Positions 17,801 to 18,451 of a stretch of 18,451 bases of DNA are shown piece by piece. Origin of the DNA: Porphyromonas sp. (GTDB lineage Bacteria; Bacteroidota; Bacteroidia; Bacteroidales; Porphyromonadaceae); the NCBI GenBank assembly GCA_029983505.1, contig JASBZK010000033.1, positions 1 through 18,451 on the forward strand. The letters are read 5' to 3'. The notes beneath the pieces were generated by a model that worked only from the letters and a program-made list of their open reading frames with translations, had not been told where the DNA came from and searched no databases. The position numbers and the translations under genes are program-made. The stretch's first letter is position 1; every line of letters begins with the position of its first letter.

Positions 17801-18057
17801 ACGTGCGCCGATGATCGTTTCGCCGTTTTGGTCGACGACGGTACCTTTGAGGGTAAATGTCGCAGCCTGTAGCGCGCCGCTCAGTGCGCCCGTGTGTGTG
17901 TGTGTGTGTGTGTGTACGCGCTACGCGCCGCTGCGGAGGCCGTTGTGGGCATCCCCAGGGCACTGCCGAAAAGCAGTGCGACGCACGCCGCCGTCTCTTT
18001 CATCGGAAAAGGCTTATAATGCACCTTTGAGCCGATGTTGATTAGTTTATGGATCAT
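14840..18057 (-). CDS. SusC-like TonB-dependent receptor, second copy; phase-variable, OFF (frameshifted) as sequenced
   Basis: The receptor body is open from about 17922 to 14840; its first ATG (17767) falls inside the carboxypeptidase-regulatory-like domain. That domain continues upstream in frame (QAATFTLKGTVVDQNG, about 17864-17817). Counting from 17767, the TonB-box-like LDEVVVVGYG is at 50-59, FRGRGNLG at 111-118, PLYVIDG at 122-128, and the barrel ends in LNFSF. The missing signal peptide (ACVALLFGSALG, then an ASA cleavage site) lies in another frame starting at ATG 18003 or 18057. The two frames meet at 12 AC dinucleotides (17892-17915). With 12 units the signal-peptide frame stops at TGA 17881-17883; with 11 or 14 it joins the receptor, giving about 1053 or 1071 residues at 11 units. 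A sequencing error of one unit is the alternative. The partner susD-like gene follows by 24 bp. Confidence 0.9.
17881..18057 (-). other. Signal-peptide segment of the second SusC-like gene (out-of-frame leader)
   Basis: In its own frame it reads 58 residues from ATG 18057 or 40 from ATG 18003, ending in THTHTHT-RAH and a TGA. The h-region ACVALLFGSALG and the following TTASAAA form a type I signal peptide. The 18057 start adds 18 residues with three lysines (ending KPFP), which supplies the positive n-region that the short form lacks. The 18003 start gives a compact leader, so the true start is open. An in-frame TAA upstream near 18091 bounds the frame. Confidence 0.8.
17892..17915. repeat. 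Dinucleotide microsatellite, 12 GT (AC on the coding strand), inside the receptor gene
   Basis: This is an uninterrupted run of 24 bases placed between the signal peptide and the first folded domain. On the coding strand any frame through it encodes alternating Thr-His, so length change is tolerated by the protein while the frame is not. One unit fewer restores the frame: TAC, then ACA CAC repeated, ACG GGC GCA CTG AGC, and on into the receptor. Dinucleotide runs of this length are well-known substrates for slipped-strand mispairing. Confidence 0.95.
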
Positions 18058-18215
18058 AAATAGAGACCGAACTAAATATAAAGTTTAAGTAAATGGAATT
18101 GATTTATCCTGAGTTGTGGAACTGTCGGCTCCAAGGACTCTGATATTTCTAAAAATAATGCACAAAGGCGCCTATTTCTAATTTGAGTCTTCTTGGGGCA
18201 TTTAATCTTAGGGTG

Positions 18216-18243
18216 TAAAGTTACGAAATAATATCTTAATTGC
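18216..18243 (-). promoter_or_regulatory. Promoter of the phase-variable SusC/SusD operon
   Basis: The -7 box TAACTTTA (18216-18223) and the 13 bases upstream of it match the other operon's promoter at 20 of 21 positions (18216-18236 versus 12720-12740). The aligned -33 position is TGCC where the other promoter has TTGG, so this copy may be weaker or need an activator. The predicted leader is about 150 nt to ATG 18057. Confidence 0.55.
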
Positions 18244-18305
18244 GGCATAAATTAAAGGATAAATTCTTTTCTCCGGTGTCTCCTTTCTTCTTAATAATTG
18301 CCGAC

Positions 18306-18332
18306 TGCCGACCAAACGGGGTACAGACCGGG
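18306..18332. repeat. 27-nt intergenic direct repeat, copy 2
   Basis: It matches 12883-12909 with a single mismatch and the same orientation. It is preceded by a partial extra copy of its first word (ttgccgac at 18298-18305, then tgccgacc). As in copy 1, it sits between a minus-strand terminator and the next promoter. Confidence 0.8.
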
Positions 18333-18365
18333 GAGGGGACGAGATACGGACCGAAAAAAGAAAAA

Positions 18366-18399
18366 GGTACAGACAGGGAAATGTTTCCCTGTCTGTACC
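18366..18399 (-). terminator. Intrinsic terminator of a minus-strand gene lying beyond the right edge
   Basis: The perfect 16-bp arms GGTACAGACAGGGAAA (18366-18381) and TTTCCCTGTCTGTACC (18384-18399) are separated by 2 nt. On the minus strand they are followed by TTTTTCTTTTTT. This is the strongest hairpin in the window, and it implies that the next gene to the right is also read leftward. Confidence 0.85.
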
Positions 18400-18427
18400 T
18401 GATCTCCTTATGAGAAAGTGCGGGCAT

Positions 18428-18451
18428 AGTCAGTAGTCAGCAGTCAGCAGT
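18428..18451. repeat. Heptamer tandem repeat running off the right edge
   Basis: AGTCAGT, AGTCAGC, AGTCAGC and a partial AGT stand head to tail. The array is cut by the window end, so its full length and whether it lies inside a gene cannot be seen. Confidence 0.7.

Larger units (their letters stand above)
18058..18451. other. Right-edge non-coding stretch upstream of the second SusC-like gene
   Basis: No gene is supported. From left to right it holds an AT-rich leader, the promoter block (18216-18243), the second copy of the 27-nt repeat (18306-18332), a strong hairpin with a minus-strand U-rich tail (18366-18399), and a heptamer tandem repeat at the edge. A TATATTTA at 18073-18080 could be a second -7 box close to the start; it has no matching upstream box. 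The 63-codon minus-strand open frame at 18236-18427 covers the terminator and repeat and is not credible. Confidence 0.6.

Noticed and set aside
17433..17963. 176-codon minus-strand frame starting MPWGC with THTHTHTH and an arginine-rich tail
   Set aside because: It is the third frame through the AC tract and the receptor gene. Its arginine and proline excess is what a GC-rich gene gives when read out of frame, and the receptor frame over the same bases has clear conserved domains.
12720..18236. Possible invertible promoter or SusC/SusD shufflon
   Set aside because: The two promoter blocks are in direct, not inverted, orientation. No inverted repeats flank a promoter, and there is no invertase or recombinase gene in the window.

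Overview
The window looks like Bacteroidota DNA, most likely order Bacteroidales and possibly a Porphyromonas-type genome of about 50% GC. The evidence is two SusC/SusD outer-membrane pairs, a chain of lipoproteins with Bacteroidota-type lipoboxes and BACON domains, and promoter-like boxes of the TAnnTTT type in place of E. coli -35/-10 elements. Genus assignment is inference only. All eight genes are on the minus strand, so transcription runs from high to low coordinates.

Right part (about 13031-18451): a two-gene unit of a SusC-like TonB-dependent receptor and a SusD-like lipoprotein, with a promoter near 18216-18243 and a hairpin terminator at 12941-12978. The receptor gene is not continuous. 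Its signal peptide (ATG at 18003, or 18057 in the same frame) and its body (open from about 17922 down to 14840) lie in different frames, and the break falls at a tract of exactly 12 GT/AC dinucleotides (17892-17915). Removing one unit (11) or adding two (14) restores one reading frame through signal peptide, THTHTHT linker and carboxypeptidase-regulatory-like domain. This is the layout of a phase-variable on/off switch, captured here in the OFF state, and it is the main discovery in the window.

Middle and left part (3558-12727): a second nutrient-capture operon in the order IPT/TIG-NHL lipoprotein, SusC-like receptor, large SusD-like lipoprotein, DUF1735/DUF4361-type lipoprotein, and BACON-BACON-F5/8C lipoprotein. 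Gaps are 18-83 bp, and a hairpin with a U-rich tail (3470-3524) follows the last gene. Its promoter block (12720-12740) matches the one upstream of the first operon at 20 of 21 positions, which suggests shared regulation.

Left end (252-3137): a BACON-BACON-F5/8C-M60 zinc metallopeptidase lipoprotein with an intact HELGH motif, separated from the operon by a 420-bp spacer. M60-like peptidases of this family cleave O-glycosylated, mucin-type glycoproteins. The working model is a host-glycoprotein utilisation locus: the peptidase and surface lipoproteins bind and cut the glycoprotein, and SusC/SusD pairs import fragments. The second SusC/SusD pair has no enzyme of its own and appears to be switched by repeat slippage.

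The three larger intergenic stretches and the left edge share short repeated words (27-nt and 18-nt examples listed), and a heptamer tandem repeat runs off the right edge. No tRNA, rRNA, IS element, CRISPR array or transcription-factor gene was seen.
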